From Cymbomonas tetramitiformis (Eukaryota; Chlorophyta; Pyramimonadophyceae; Pyramimonadales; Pyramimonadaceae): a DNA stretch of 64,000 nt. Positions 42,101 to 48,731 of this stretch are shown one piece after another. The stretch spans positions 1 to 64,000 of the forward strand of contig LGRX02034673.1 of the NCBI GenBank assembly GCA_001247695.2, read 5' to 3'. A program made the translations under genes and the position numbers. Position 1 is the first letter of the stretch. Every line of letters begins with the position of its first letter. The notes below the pieces were generated by a model. It had not been told where the DNA came from. It made no database searches and saw only the letters and a program-made list of their open reading frames with translations.

Positions 42101-45100
42101 ACCGAGCTCAAGTGATAGATTTGAATTTAGAAAATACAACTTTCCAACATTATTTTGTTACCGACGGTTCTACAACTACTTCAGCTATAGACCCAGCGGA
42201 CGATGTCTACTTTTATTCAAAAACGACATTTTCGGACTCTTCTACCGAAGTTGCGTTCTTTGGAGATACCACAAGTCGAGTGATTGATGACGCTACAACG
42301 CTCACATTTACGGGAAATTCACAGCAAATGACCAGTTACTCTTTCGATTACGACACTTCGGAATACCAATTTGATTTGTACCCGAAAGTTCTAGTGACCG
42401 CGGACATGTATATCACCAACGACCAAGTGTACGCTCAAATGCGGAATCAAAGTAATGACATGATAACCCAACAAACATCAGGAACACATGAATTTAGCGA
42501 TGGAAGTATAAACATCACGGACGCGGAACCTAAAAATATTGATGTCAAAAAAGTCAATTATCTACGAGGTAAAGTCGTTTTCGGTAAAGAAATTGGAAAT
42601 AGCGAAGTTTACAAAACAAATGATAGAATTGTGGAAACTTCTGGTATTTCACATATGGATTCTCAAGGAAGTGGTGAATATATTTATGAACGTGGTTCGG
42701 GTTATAGTGAAAATGCGACTTCAAGATGTTGGAATTTTAAAATAACTGCTTCAACTAATGACTCAGATGTAGGTAGCACGAATCTACAATTGAGTGCATT
42801 TGTATTAGTTACAGAAGAAGATAAATACAATAATGTATCAAGTGATATTACTACTCATGCGTTCAACCAAAGTGGAATGAGCGATTTTAATTGGAATCAA
42901 GCTGCTAGTGCGGGAGGTGATTTTACAGGTGCAATTCCTCCCGATGTACCACTAACCTACACAACTAATCAAATAAAACCGAAATATCTTAGATATGCAC
43001 CTGGAGACAATGGGTCAGGTAATCGCCTACCAGGCGAAGTTAAAATACAAATAAGCAACGATGAAGGAACTAGTTATAAAGATTATATAACTTTAGATTT
43101 AAATGGTAAATTGAAATCGAATATGTTGTATTTCTTTGATTTAGATTTGAAAACGGAACTTGAAGTATTCCCTCCTAGTTTTACTGTTGCTAATTGGTCT
43201 ACTAAAACTGAAACTATAGAAGGTACTTCTTATAATGGACATACAGGTACAGAAGGTGATTTGACATATGAAGTATATACAAATGATTTAAGTGGTGCTT
43301 CCAATGAAGAAGCGTACAATATGTTTGGTTCAAAAGGCGGTTCTTATGTACTATATGGTTTAAGTACGGGGTATGATGATCGTGAATATATTTCGGGAAA
43401 CAATAACCAAGATTTGATTATTTATGTGAAATTTTCAGAACACGTCAATTTAAGCAAAATATACCTTCGCAATAAGGCAAATTCTAATTTTTATACACCT
43501 GATCGTTTACAGTTGTATACTTCGAATAATCCTCAAAATATAAATAATCTCGTAATGGACACAAATAGCTTACCTAACTTTGTGAATAATAGCATTATAC
43601 AAACTTACAAATTAGACACGGGCAACATGCAAAGCTCCAGTAGTACATTTGTGATAGATATACCGGAACATTCCGGTTTGTACACATGGTTGAAAATAAA
43701 AATACCAGCTGCAAGTCGAATATATAATGATTCTGTTAATTACACAATACAACAATCTGAAGTTCGTTTCGAAGGAACTAGAACAGCGATAGGTACATTC
43801 TCAAATTTAGCAAATGTTGAAGCCGGTGACTCATTACAACCGTACGTTCAAGCCAATTTGGACGCTGTGACATTAGTTACAAACACGCGTGTAAGTTTCA
43901 ATAATGCGGCTCTTGACATGTCTGTGTATTCCGCGGACGCAAACATAACGAATCTTGAGACGGTATCGGTCACTAAAAATGGAAGTACCGATTTAGAAAG
44001 TTACGTGCGTCGTACACAACCAGACGGTAATTCTTATATTTCATTGAATGATAAATTGAGGAATAGAACATTGAGTTATACTATAACGGGTGCTAGTGGA
44101 ACAGATCACTACACATTTGACGGTAACTATACAATAACAAAACGAGACGGGACATCTATGCCGGAATCATTGAGCTCTACAACTGACCCGGACATTGAGA
44201 TGCAATTGGGAGATACTTTAATCTTAAATAACGGAACGGGAGGACATGCGTTACGATTAACCGGACCAGGAATAACGGGTACATTAAATGAATCTAGCGG
44301 TATATTAACATTTAATCCACCGGAAATTGGTACGTACACGTATATCTGTGTATCACATTCTGATATGACGGGTTCGATTATAGTGAGCCATTTACCTCGA
44401 GGTGTGGTTTGTGACGTGGATATGTCTGAGGTAACGTTTACACAAGGCGCTAATCTGGAATCCGGTCTGGTAGAAAATATTGGTGAAAGTTATGGTTGGT
44501 TTAATCTAGTTACTGCCTCGGACAGCACATTGTATTTCACGGAAATGAAAGAAATTATCATTTATGACCCAGATTTGTTAGCATATTGGCCTTTTGATTC
44601 CTATGAAAATAATATACATGACGTAATAGGAGGGTCACATTGGAAATGTGCAGACGGGTTTGGTAGTGACGCAAGTGCTGATAAATACACAATCACAATT
44701 CAAAGTTTCTTTACTGAAATTGGTGGGAGAAAATGTGTAGACTTCGGACAAACCTCATTAACGGAAACTGATAAATATAAACATAACTATATATACAATC
44801 AACGCGAATCTGGGTTAGACCGTTGGGCTGTTGAACTTGATAAGACCGGTGAACTTTCGTTCGGTGGTTGGGCTTACGCTAAAGGATACACATCTACGTC
44901 AAACGTACCATATACTTATCCTAGTCATTGGGGTAAAAGAAATACACCGGATCACGGATTTCATTTACATAGAAATGATGATAAATTAGACACACCGGGC
45001 TATTTTACTGGTGCGTTTTTGACGAATTCAAGTGATAATGGTCTCGGTTACGGCGGTGATGCGAGTGATACTTCTAGTTTACGAAATACTTGGGCACATT

Positions 45101-45405
45101 ATATGATTATTTTATCTAAAAATCCGAGTGATTTGACTTATACCATGACAGTCTATGCAAACGGAATTTCTATAGGAAGTTTCAGCGGTGTATCCAAGGG
45201 GACATTTGCGGAAGTTATACCTACCGCTTGGGATGCTTTTCAACTTAATTGTGATTCACATAATGCTGTGTCGATAAAAGGTGCTAGTTTCCCATCACCA
45301 ACAAGTGAACACTTCGGTTCGGGTGCGTGTGCGTATAGTGACTACAGATTATATAGACGCGCTTTAACCGCTGAAGAAGTGCTAGAATTATACAATAATA
45401 CTTAA
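30154..45405 (+). CDS. Giant modular adhesin-like protein, 5,083 codons
   Basis: One uninterrupted 15.2-kb frame. Modules in order: discoidin-like domain (about residues 1-150), a Thr/Asn-rich beta region, a run of ten or more Gly (about 737-748), a second discoidin/F5-8C-like domain (about 784-935), then repeated units. Each unit has a TTFEIIGNV(A/S) block (about 1090, 1867, 2619, 3313), a LamG/concanavalin-like domain starting LVGWWPLKENL or similar (about 1170, 1470, 1943, 2693, 3671, 4808; a galactose-binding-like domain at about 3016), and a YDAEPKQVKAYQVNYAIGKM linker. Near 4683-4745 is a cupredoxin-like domain (GTYTYICVSHSDMTG). Sugar-binding modules suggest a giant fibre or host-attachment protein. 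No signal peptide or membrane anchor is obvious. The ATG at 30154 may be internal to a longer gene. Confidence 0.85.
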   Translation: MEPNTQYLGVSTQHIANAFIETFGTPNVFRNYIYHNVHNNTGYVMFGYEFQDTYNTIQAIRIRFSVAPNAATSYFKLHAYNGTEWQSTPQKSFSNTITDIDIDIDIDISESPVTGKLFLIELYDSKSSGFIQTISLTKFQVYGSAGDPPQQQPNVYEITNAKPYPHIASVSKTISGDTLSVDASVFTSNGNVTEWYLAAFNSQQASVDTFFENSGVLNGFDTTSAKFQTENGTVIYGKDTDATKFALDQYEIYRNNKFLLTNVITNTGGNTEYQNDTTVQSVTSAISSNVYIYMYAKTDKLDGNVENPTNKVGKTFEFVYDESAKNNVLTTTFTAETINYNFENDEHNVYDIAPRYLATTYSVDISNNVDFVQENLLTAALGDRLFLGNVTSGSFAMTILDAENKPVEYQSIDNLNVYTFANKVTESDNFLRNDLVTKDGIVETNVLTPSDANTHIYFDDTELKKVGYRQQVDFSQIENTLFNSQKVISEYYVVAVKDPSMSNVEDIVNKTSVSFTQGIFANEYMYGFDFSNISVLNTRFQNNDIQESVVRDLQVLLNPQSTLNQVYNTTTNVPEFVNDSANVDMYLYTMAVHDDSTKTVSNIQTVQALHKTHTGVIESTNLTGDFANVQDFRIDITTTADANGKTAKVHFNAFPDMINDTVAKEDIVKDNGTTEIEISSQIGTLQPDPPVVYDITGVSVNINQVNSLTAYTHVIESGSHLTADGVVKSNELTTVAAGGGGGGGGGGGGVAGEVLLTPNGLLPGDVTDATVADNSTYIDAFAVTSVLLERHGHNMFNTKKSKWIAGNNTNDMWMSNQLTLPNTADVDITFTNTMYITKLKMWSYDEYPLIGPDAVPNSARHAKTYTIEYSMTETGNDFQSLISGTPTAVTDASVNEPPTELILNTSMKRLKIKLEPQNYSASQKYTGLSELEIYGTDSVPVFSPSRTLPPATIPYVYIPANNVEMRNGTEMFITAGLNSVFSAHSEVTSVKVAAFEKSMVTGESVVETAFSSGSGSHAATLVHNFNVSGPLAMGTVHTLDTSNLKLTEYFTSSGSSSITSDFYVYAELKTASTTYVQYISENTLIKVIQEPTTFEIIGNVADPTISYMDGFTFDYNLGGYTDPLNVKLYVTTDDQVSDEHVKNNAVNYNEANISAVSTGIVPSGYEDTTNLVGWWPLKENLNDYSGNNNDFTYVIGSTDSNEYTFENDGTKTSIVIPEGQDRYIQVADFLSEGGISNECTFTCWVYLDTRDVTGKVKSVYTIGNGTLGGSNSLAGMEYSGNSGDNVSIYGGTTSHTIQQNWNNGKWHFIAIVTTKSQQLTYAYPDKWYLNAGTQVHYAQGSTTNTVFSAVTSDVLMFGNRDHSSAGRWCPSNFRVSDVRLYDKSLTSSEIKAIYDAGGELGQGVVNFGAFNLVANNIPIYDAQPKVVKAYQVNYAIGKMFLQTQSDPATLTNDYILTSDNTLGGGTVMEGLLGYYFGNETDILVDSSINGNNLEQQGSPNASILNEKLAINNVSRYSNFYQVSFKKSDFTIDSTTNRPDVSFSFWLNVNGNDISQVSYQSVGIFQFGEDTRTSTGTFPGQNTYFVEMNNQTFQVKSISSANNRSMYHNLNVNSVQSSNSNWVHYVIVHHKNEGDGSVTSTDTTKPIVYINNVKYDSPSAPGGTQPSLTLNEHFILHIGSAGYAGKSYPGYIAEFMIFNRILNDDDVNLLYTQGSSNKFTFETKTSSFVQTDASLLKYTSLTQLGTSDTNASAFYSQGNIDSVKLGAFKHYSSNLDYVESVITQGTPQQTISFAGDNRAIVKDLVLEDKSFVSYFNTDFVSGAIETSTEAVVYGTDVHLYSLTTLEDSTKECSYLGQYTSDLKIPDPTTFEIIGNVASLNEESLVGFTFDFDLGNEQNKLEANIFVSADPLVSDAIVLQNAKMLNDSNIWVNNVQTGPVLPNNLIHFWVLNEDLNDTVGTSHLSIVGDTNEFKEVNGVTCIEIGKALTNQLTVDTSAIFTNQLNYTVCFWFNLLRDSSSHTDVVVIGNAGARNAQLYTIRISANSGALELYYGGSNSVGGVGSISDNIWYFAAYVMNDNQRQFYLYNLDGSLVGSNVSLTSSSDATTYTPKTMYFNVNNSLNTGSEQANSQTSARSRYANIMIINESLTQAQIFDIHSAGIQQTVDPTVGTFNMQTNDLPIYDAEPKQVKAYQVNYAIGKMYLNNTGTNMPTDDCILTSDNQIGAGQMAHRYWGIKFKGDPVVQNGNDGQPGVFHICSFGVRTKQVQYSSSDTIPITGTHGFLETSNGAVGKTRTISSTDYIEIYGVNADGTFVRQDETSVYKAGDPLGARTNLYLTYNHTLNGQIGMQIKHGGGIIFVDCEIATDIAEIIYVGHQMTESNYTYNWNGGYDVVYADTIDVTSARTVYDSFKVFDSLNYEQAKNIGPGTGTIAKGHIFKRNIDNTWDYSLHDKFQTTSSSSLTHNVVEFPNDQNLYTVPLVQTDVSKLTYNVDTHHLESSDNEASAFYSQGNIDSVKLGAFKHYSSNLDYVESVMSSDPQQTISFAGDNRAIVKDLVLEDKSFVSYFNTDFVSGAIETSTEAVVYGSNVHLYSLTTLGDSTTEMSYLGQYTSDFKIPDPTTFEIIGNVASLNEESLVGFTFDFDLGNEQNKLEANIFVSADPLVSDAIVLQNAKMLNDSNIWVNNVVPTVISGPTDGSLIHNWKFSTDLNDSVGSTHATKVGTCTFTTIEEDNCVKLEGMYANRLTIDPTNIFVSYTWTVSFWFNVSKHVSGHNDIVKIGAGAWGSSTVLANVRLHSNGTMEFIPGASTTYSVNSTVQDNKWYFVSVVGVSETSKKMYFYYADGSGNSPIVTTASVTQGTYSTYTKQVIINTNGSETTSTGSSIAIADLRIYNKTLSSTDVDNIFNAGLQAVPDPTVGAFNMQTNDLPIYDAEPKQVKAYQVNYAIGKMYLNNTGTNMPTDDYILTSDNTLNNVVESLQLISYSGSISGLTHSSSSDSVLNGIANIPANSIQWKNVLPNLDEIYYNGWGNKGLLAVDNDLATTYYQPNHNLPNNIVYVFNGNARNIKKIRLYIPGSVDGTANQGSDIRIAYRTESSGAWTFSTPVITSAYTDLTRYNNEWFECELSSTLPRIKEIFIQTGNESFGTTGNYGMINQLEIYESSGMLSTTSLVQTDVSRLSYNLGTLHLESSDTEASAFYSQGNIDSVKLGAFKHFSSNLDYVGSIMSVSDTPLKVYDYSNENNRAIVKDLDLDNKSFETYFNTDFVSGVIETSTEAIRFGSNVYLYSLTTLGDSTKEMSYLGQYTSDLKIPDPTTFEIIGNVASLNENNLVGFTFDFDLGNEQNKLEANIFVSADPLVSDAIVLQNAKMLNDSNVDINNTVGVANELLTDLITGSILVSKVRQIATPNKDHYIYNQHTSGATDAKMMLQTYTHEKHSSLTGVWNFGKEFIYDFREEVMVGRIIFQQPFVQGAVSTDSANFVTSTGTFYYSQDTDSDSTLNTLSDSMAYYTLKDLYTWTEVKGYSAIKSVSVSSITSGQTSDPTFTSQSSTYDSSTGIITFLPVNVGEVFELTLNPPVNLKSIRFKPNVIVGSSPEAAFEIFKVYSGLGIKQRGTFDMQTNDLPIYDAEPKQVKAYQVNYAIGKMYLNNTGTGMPTDDYILTSDNTLNTTINTIPVYFDMNNNLVNSGTATGITVTAMKGTTGIFDASYVSAASFVSNGKYGTALDLSNNGPEDVRAIKINGLDNVIGTGGGSFTASFWFKTTDGFKFSDGATNSNHFNYIQCKDANGGMIWAIHGEVNPNTDEERLWFLGKLVILSSKTWEDWRHYVFTYDETSSAVKIYHENTALTISGTLNATSFSAHGLGDIIINYTDGKQPIPLFVDDFRIFDRALSASEINDLYNGKSVGIVSSSLALVQTDPILFYRNVDGHVKSLDTNASAFFSQSNITSVELGAFKHLGNVETATATFDSLSGASDAVQTVVPVSGTNRAQVIDLNLENTTFQHYFVTDGSTTTSAIDPADDVYFYSKTTFSDSSTEVAFFGDTTSRVIDDATTLTFTGNSQQMTSYSFDYDTSEYQFDLYPKVLVTADMYITNDQVYAQMRNQSNDMITQQTSGTHEFSDGSINITDAEPKNIDVKKVNYLRGKVVFGKEIGNSEVYKTNDRIVETSGISHMDSQGSGEYIYERGSGYSENATSRCWNFKITASTNDSDVGSTNLQLSAFVLVTEEDKYNNVSSDITTHAFNQSGMSDFNWNQAASAGGDFTGAIPPDVPLTYTTNQIKPKYLRYAPGDNGSGNRLPGEVKIQISNDEGTSYKDYITLDLNGKLKSNMLYFFDLDLKTELEVFPPSFTVANWSTKTETIEGTSYNGHTGTEGDLTYEVYTNDLSGASNEEAYNMFGSKGGSYVLYGLSTGYDDREYISGNNNQDLIIYVKFSEHVNLSKIYLRNKANSNFYTPDRLQLYTSNNPQNINNLVMDTNSLPNFVNNSIIQTYKLDTGNMQSSSSTFVIDIPEHSGLYTWLKIKIPAASRIYNDSVNYTIQQSEVRFEGTRTAIGTFSNLANVEAGDSLQPYVQANLDAVTLVTNTRVSFNNAALDMSVYSADANITNLETVSVTKNGSTDLESYVRRTQPDGNSYISLNDKLRNRTLSYTITGASGTDHYTFDGNYTITKRDGTSMPESLSSTTDPDIEMQLGDTLILNNGTGGHALRLTGPGITGTLNESSGILTFNPPEIGTYTYICVSHSDMTGSIIVSHLPRGVVCDVDMSEVTFTQGANLESGLVENIGESYGWFNLVTASDSTLYFTEMKEIIIYDPDLLAYWPFDSYENNIHDVIGGSHWKCADGFGSDASADKYTITIQSFFTEIGGRKCVDFGQTSLTETDKYKHNYIYNQRESGLDRWAVELDKTGELSFGGWAYAKGYTSTSNVPYTYPSHWGKRNTPDHGFHLHRNDDKLDTPGYFTGAFLTNSSDNGLGYGGDASDTSSLRNTWAHYMIILSKNPSDLTYTMTVYANGISIGSFSGVSKGTFAEVIPTAWDAFQLNCDSHNAVSIKGASFPSPTSEHFGSGACAYSDYRLYRRALTAEEVLELYNNT

Positions 45406-45412
45406 AAAAAAT

Positions 45413-45904
45413 TCACAAGGTTTGCAAGGTATGATAAAGGTTTGAACATATTTGACGTTGATTCCAAACTTCAAAATCATGTCGCGTATAAGTTACATTA
45501 GATCGACATAGAGGACAGGTATTCGCTTTAGTAAGAATCCATTTTTGGATACATTGGGTATGAAAAGAAGATGTACAACAAGGTAACGTTCGACAAAAAT
45601 TGTCTTCGATATCATTCAAACATATAGAACACGTTCCGTGAGAATCTTCTTTTACATTGGCATTATTTTGTAACAAAGGTTCTTCTAATTGCAATATACA
45701 TTGACAATTCCGTAAACAACAAGCGAAAGATGCACCGGAATGTCCATCGGAATCCACTGCATCGGATATTGCAATAATCTTTGGGTCACTACAAAACATA
45801 AATCCAGTTTCGTTATTATTGAAATTTTTAACAAAATGTACAAGTTCGTCGTTTGTTTTAATAAAATTGAGCATATTCTGAACACATTGGTTAAAGTCAC
45901 CCAT
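45413..45904 (-). CDS. RING-finger protein, putative E3 ubiquitin ligase
   Basis: 163 codons, ATG at 45904. A C-terminal RING finger at residues 92-133: CSIC, then C109/C110, FHTQC (H115, C118) and CPLC (C130, C133). This is the H-type RING that recruits a ubiquitin-conjugating enzyme. The N-terminal 85 residues include a separate Cys-rich patch (FACCLRNCQC) and no recognised substrate domain. RING proteins of this size are common in giant viruses. The start is supported by a TTAACTTTAAGA motif 33 bp upstream. It converges with the giant ORF, 8 bp apart. Confidence 0.8.
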   Translation of the reverse strand: MGDFNQCVQNMLNFIKTNDELVHFVKNFNNNETGFMFCSDPKIIAISDAVDSDGHSGASFACCLRNCQCILQLEEPLLQNNANVKEDSHGTCSICLNDIEDNFCRTLPCCTSSFHTQCIQKWILTKANTCPLCRSNVTYTRHDFEVWNQRQICSNLYHTLQTL

Positions 45905-45937
45905 GATTTTGTTCTTAGATAATGTATACGTTAAATA

Positions 45938-45949
45938 TCTTAAAGTTAA
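45938..45949 (-). promoter_or_regulatory. TTAACTTTAAGA motif before the RING gene
   Basis: Exact 12-mer on the minus strand, 33 bp before the ATG at 45904. Confidence 0.7.
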
Positions 45950-45972
45950 AATTTGTTTAGATATAAGATATA

Positions 45973-46062
45973 ATGAAATATTTGGTATACACTCTAGTTT
46001 TGGTACAAGCGATATTATTTTACGGACTTAATACTAACGTTACAGAATTTGAAATCATTTGA
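45973..46062 (+). CDS. 29-residue membrane peptide (candidate)
   Basis: ATG at 45973, TGA at 46060-46062. MKYLVYTLVLVQAILFYGLN is hydrophobic like a signal or membrane helix. It sits between the RING promoter motif and the next small gene. Too short to be certain. Confidence 0.3.
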   Translation: MKYLVYTLVLVQAILFYGLNTNVTEFEII

Positions 46063-46073
46063 AGGAAAAAATA

Positions 46074-46244
46074 ATGGAAAACAAAATTCAATGTCATTTT
46101 GAAAAAAAAGAAAATACAATCTATCATATTTATAAAAAAGAAAACGGAGAACAGTATATCTCTACAGTGTCACCCAAAGACTGGAATCATTGTGTTCCAA
46201 GTTTTATAGGCGAATACGTTAAAAGTTTTATAAACAAGAAATAA
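46074..46244 (+). CDS. Small protein, 56 codons
   Basis: Start taken at ATG 46074; upstream in-frame codons lack an ATG. Charged, no membrane segment, contains two aromatic-rich stretches (TIYHIYKKENGEQY and SPKDWNHCVPSF). Compact ORFs of this style are typical of giant viruses. No family recognised. Confidence 0.5.
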   Translation: MENKIQCHFEKKENTIYHIYKKENGEQYISTVSPKDWNHCVPSFIGEYVKSFINKK

Positions 46245-46275
46245 ATTTAAAAAATGTATATAATGTATAAGATAT

Positions 46276-46479
46276 ATGAATATAGAGGAACAGATTGATG
46301 AATATGATAATTTTGAAAAAGAATATAATTTTTTTATCAAAAATGTAGATACTACTAATTTACATACTAAAAAAATTATATTTTTAAAAGAGACACGAGG
46401 AAAGAATGAAATTTATAAACAATTGTGTGATACCCAACTCAAAGTTTTACAACGAATATACTCACAAGCAGCATTGTAA
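46276..46479 (+). CDS. Small helical protein, 67 codons
   Basis: ATG at 46276 preceded by an AT-rich spacer. Charged and helical throughout (EEQIDEYDNFEKEYNFF), probably a coiled coil. It overlaps the convergent membrane protein by 41 bp. Function unknown. Confidence 0.5.
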   Translation: MNIEEQIDEYDNFEKEYNFFIKNVDTTNLHTKKIIFLKETRGKNEIYKQLCDTQLKVLQRIYSQAAL

Positions 46480-46630
46480 AAAAAATGACAAGAATATCTT
46501 CGGTGGTATGTTTTTTATTGTACATATTTTGAGTGAATCCGATTAAACTACCTGTCATCATTAGAATCGGTGAAATGCTATTCTTAAATGTGGTTTTATG
46601 CAAAAAATGTTTCGAAATCATAGGAAGCAT
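46439..46630 (-). CDS. Small membrane protein, 63 codons
   Basis: ATG at 46630. Two hydrophobic stretches (SPILMMTGSLIGF and ILVIFFTMLLVSIFVV) with a basic loop between suggest two membrane helices. It lies 31 bp from the end of the thiol oxidase gene on the same strand. The 41-bp overlap with the convergent ORF is larger than usual here. Confidence 0.5.
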   Translation of the reverse strand: MLPMISKHFLHKTTFKNSISPILMMTGSLIGFTQNMYNKKHTTEDILVIFFTMLLVSIFVVKL

Positions 46631-46661
46631 ATATAATAGTATATACTAAAAGAAAAAAAAT

Positions 46662-47117
46662 TTATATAAAAGAAATTGAATTTTGGAAATGTTTGAGTGA
46701 CCTTATTTTGATATGCCCATAATATCTACCTTTACAACCACGTGAAACTTCACAATTGGCTCTTAGTTTATGGTATTTTAAATAAAGTTTATTAAAATCT
46801 CTTATAGTGTTTCTATAATGGAATTGATCTAGATCTCTAGATATTTTGTTATGTACTTTGAAAAGCCAAAAAGAAAAGGAAAATCTAGAATTAAAAACTT
46901 TTTTTGTTAATTTCAAAGCACCCTTTTTTATGATTTTACGATAATTGATTCGGCAACTTTTACAAGGTAAAACGTGTTCTAAATTTTTTAAAAATTGAAA
47001 ATAACCATTTTTTCGGTCGGGAGAATAGTTGAAGGATACACAATGTAAGAACAACCAAGCACAAGGACCCCACACTTTACTTTGAAAACCATTTTTATTA
47101 TTAAGTAAAAGAGACAT
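46662..47117 (-). CDS. Erv1/Alr-like FAD-dependent thiol oxidase
   Basis: 151 codons. The start of the domain has VWGPCAWLFLH (residues 15-25), the conserved W-x-x-L-H element that contacts FAD. The redox-active CxxC is PCKSC (C52, C55). A downstream FxLHNxVN-type helix appears as FKVHNKISRDL. Enzymes of this family form disulfide bonds in viral proteins during cytoplasmic assembly; nearly all large nucleocytoplasmic viruses encode one. The C-terminal 50 residues are basic and variable. It lies 20 bp downstream of the kinase gene on the same strand. Confidence 0.85.
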   Translation of the reverse strand: MSLLLNNKNGFQSKVWGPCAWLFLHCVSFNYSPDRKNGYFQFLKNLEHVLPCKSCRINYRKIIKKGALKLTKKVFNSRFSFSFWLFKVHNKISRDLDQFHYRNTIRDFNKLYLKYHKLRANCEVSRGCKGRYYGHIKIRSLKHFQNSISFI

Positions 47118-47137
47118 ATTATAATAAAAAAGAAAAT

Positions 47138-47722
47138 TTAATTAGTATACATTTCAATGATAGTTTGAACTCGTTGTAAAATTTCTTCTTTGGACAATTC
47201 CGAATCGATGATGTGTACGTTTTTATGTGTGGTCATTTTCGTAACAAAGGTGTCATAAGCATTATGTAATTGTGTGATGTAATTGATATCTAAATATGTT
47301 TCACAAGATCTAGACCGTAACGCGATCCGTTCCAAACAGGTGTTGGGAGAGCATTGTAAATAGATATAAACGTGTGGTGTCCAAGCTATATTATGCACGT
47401 AATCCTGGAATAGATTATATTCCATAAAATGTAAAATGTTTTGATTAAAGAGTACTTGAGTGAATACGTGTAAACTATCTAGAGGACAACGTTCCGTTAT
47501 GAAAACTTCCGACGATGTATTTTGAACAGGTAAATTGAGAAATTCCAACAAAACTTTCATTTGAAAAGCGAAAGCATATTTTTTCATGTCAACATAAAAG
47601 AAATCTAACCATGAACCCCATTTATCGATAGGTTCTTCAAAGACATTTTCATAAATTGATTTCAAAGAGTTGATCACAGTGGTTTTGCCGCAACCGATAT
47701 TTCCACCGATAGTGATAATCAT
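47138..47722 (-). CDS. Deoxynucleoside kinase
   Basis: 194 codons. The P-loop GGNIGCGKTT is at residues 6-15. EEPIDKW near residue 30 is the substrate-side motif, TERCPLDS corresponds to the (D/E)RS motif, and RIALRSRSCE is the lid with its arginines. This is the family of thymidine kinase 2/deoxyguanosine kinase/dNK enzymes, which salvage deoxynucleosides for DNA synthesis. Length fits. It is divergently transcribed from the primase gene; both promoters carry the shared motif. Confidence 0.9.
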   Translation of the reverse strand: MIITIGGNIGCGKTTVINSLKSIYENVFEEPIDKWGSWLDFFYVDMKKYAFAFQMKVLLEFLNLPVQNTSSEVFITERCPLDSLHVFTQVLFNQNILHFMEYNLFQDYVHNIAWTPHVYIYLQCSPNTCLERIALRSRSCETYLDINYITQLHNAYDTFVTKMTTHKNVHIIDSELSKEEILQRVQTIIEMYTN

Positions 47723-47750
47723 GATTGATTAATAAATACAAATCATACAA

Positions 47751-47762
47751 TCTTAAAGTTAA
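47751..47762 (-). promoter_or_regulatory. TTAACTTTAAGA motif before the kinase gene
   Basis: Exact 12-mer on the minus strand, 28 bp before the ATG at 47722. Confidence 0.7.
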
Positions 47763-47776
47763 AATTTAGGGATAAA

Positions 47777-47789
47777 TTAAACTTTAAGA
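47777..47789 (+). promoter_or_regulatory. TTAAACTTTAAGA motif before the primase gene
   Basis: The shared motif with one extra A, 27 bp before the ATG at 47817. With the minus-strand copy 15 bp away it forms a divergent promoter. Confidence 0.6.
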
Positions 47790-47816
47790 AAGATAGAATG
47801 AAAATCACCTTGAAAC

Positions 47817-48731
47817 ATGGAATTAATCAAATATATAAACGATCGATATTCCAAAGAATATTCGGAATGTTCGCATCTAAGTTTGATTGGTGGAAAATAT
47901 AAAATAGAGTACGATGAACTCGAAACATTTTATAAAGTGTATTCGAAAAATTATAACAACAATGCATTTTTAGTAGAGAAGGTGAAATATCCGTGTCGAT
48001 TTTATATAGATATAGATAAAATCGAAGAAAAAAAAATAAAAGAAATTATAAAATATTTTTCAAATGAAAATATAGTGATATGCACAAGAGAAACGGAAGA
48101 TTCAAAAACGGGAATACACGTATATACGACAATGGAAAAACAATCACCGGAGGATTGTATTGAATATATAAACTCATTTCCGAAATGGTTGAGGAACTAT
48201 TGTGACACAAGTGTATATAATACGGGTCTTCGAATGATTGGATCTAGAAAAAATTTAACAACAAAGAGAGTATATTATCCAAAATACATAATTAACAACG
48301 GAACAATAACATATGTAAAAGATAATGAAATAAATATGAAAGTATTGTGGATGTGTAGTATAATACACAAAGATGGTAAAAATATTGAAAGTAACAAAAA
48401 AGTAAATGGTTTGAAAAAAGAAAATATTGTGAATACATGTAATGAGACTTATAACTTTGGAAACATACATGAAAAGTATGATAATGTAGAAATAACAAAG
48501 ATTGTGAAATATGAATCTAAATATGTAATATATACAAAAATGAAATATTGCTTGAACGTGGAAAGGGAACATAAAAGTGCGAATGTATACTTTGTAGTGT
48601 ATAAAAATGAAAACAATAAAAAAATTATATATCAAAAGTGTACATGTAAGTGTCATAACACGGGGTGTAGTAAATATAAAAGTAAAGACTATAGAATAAA
48701 AATAAATCAATATAATAAGATAATATGCTAA
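47817..48731 (+). CDS. Archaeo-eukaryotic primase/PrimPol with zinc ribbon
   Basis: 304 codons. Catalytic motif I is FYIDID (D65, D67), motif II is the TGIHVY strand (H101), and motif III corresponds to CDTSVYN...LRMIGSRK (D130, R139, K145). The C-terminus has CLNVEREHKSANVYFVV followed by CTCKCHNTGC, the Cys-rich ribbon typical of herpesvirus UL52 and giant-virus primases. In many giant viruses this module is fused to a D5 helicase; here it stands alone. It makes primers, or acts in damage-tolerant synthesis, during viral DNA replication. The last 7 bp overlap the next ORF. Confidence 0.8.
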   Translation: MELIKYINDRYSKEYSECSHLSLIGGKYKIEYDELETFYKVYSKNYNNNAFLVEKVKYPCRFYIDIDKIEEKKIKEIIKYFSNENIVICTRETEDSKTGIHVYTTMEKQSPEDCIEYINSFPKWLRNYCDTSVYNTGLRMIGSRKNLTTKRVYYPKYIINNGTITYVKDNEINMKVLWMCSIIHKDGKNIESNKKVNGLKKENIVNTCNETYNFGNIHEKYDNVEITKIVKYESKYVIYTKMKYCLNVEREHKSANVYFVVYKNENNKKIIYQKCTCKCHNTGCSKYKSKDYRIKINQYNKIIC

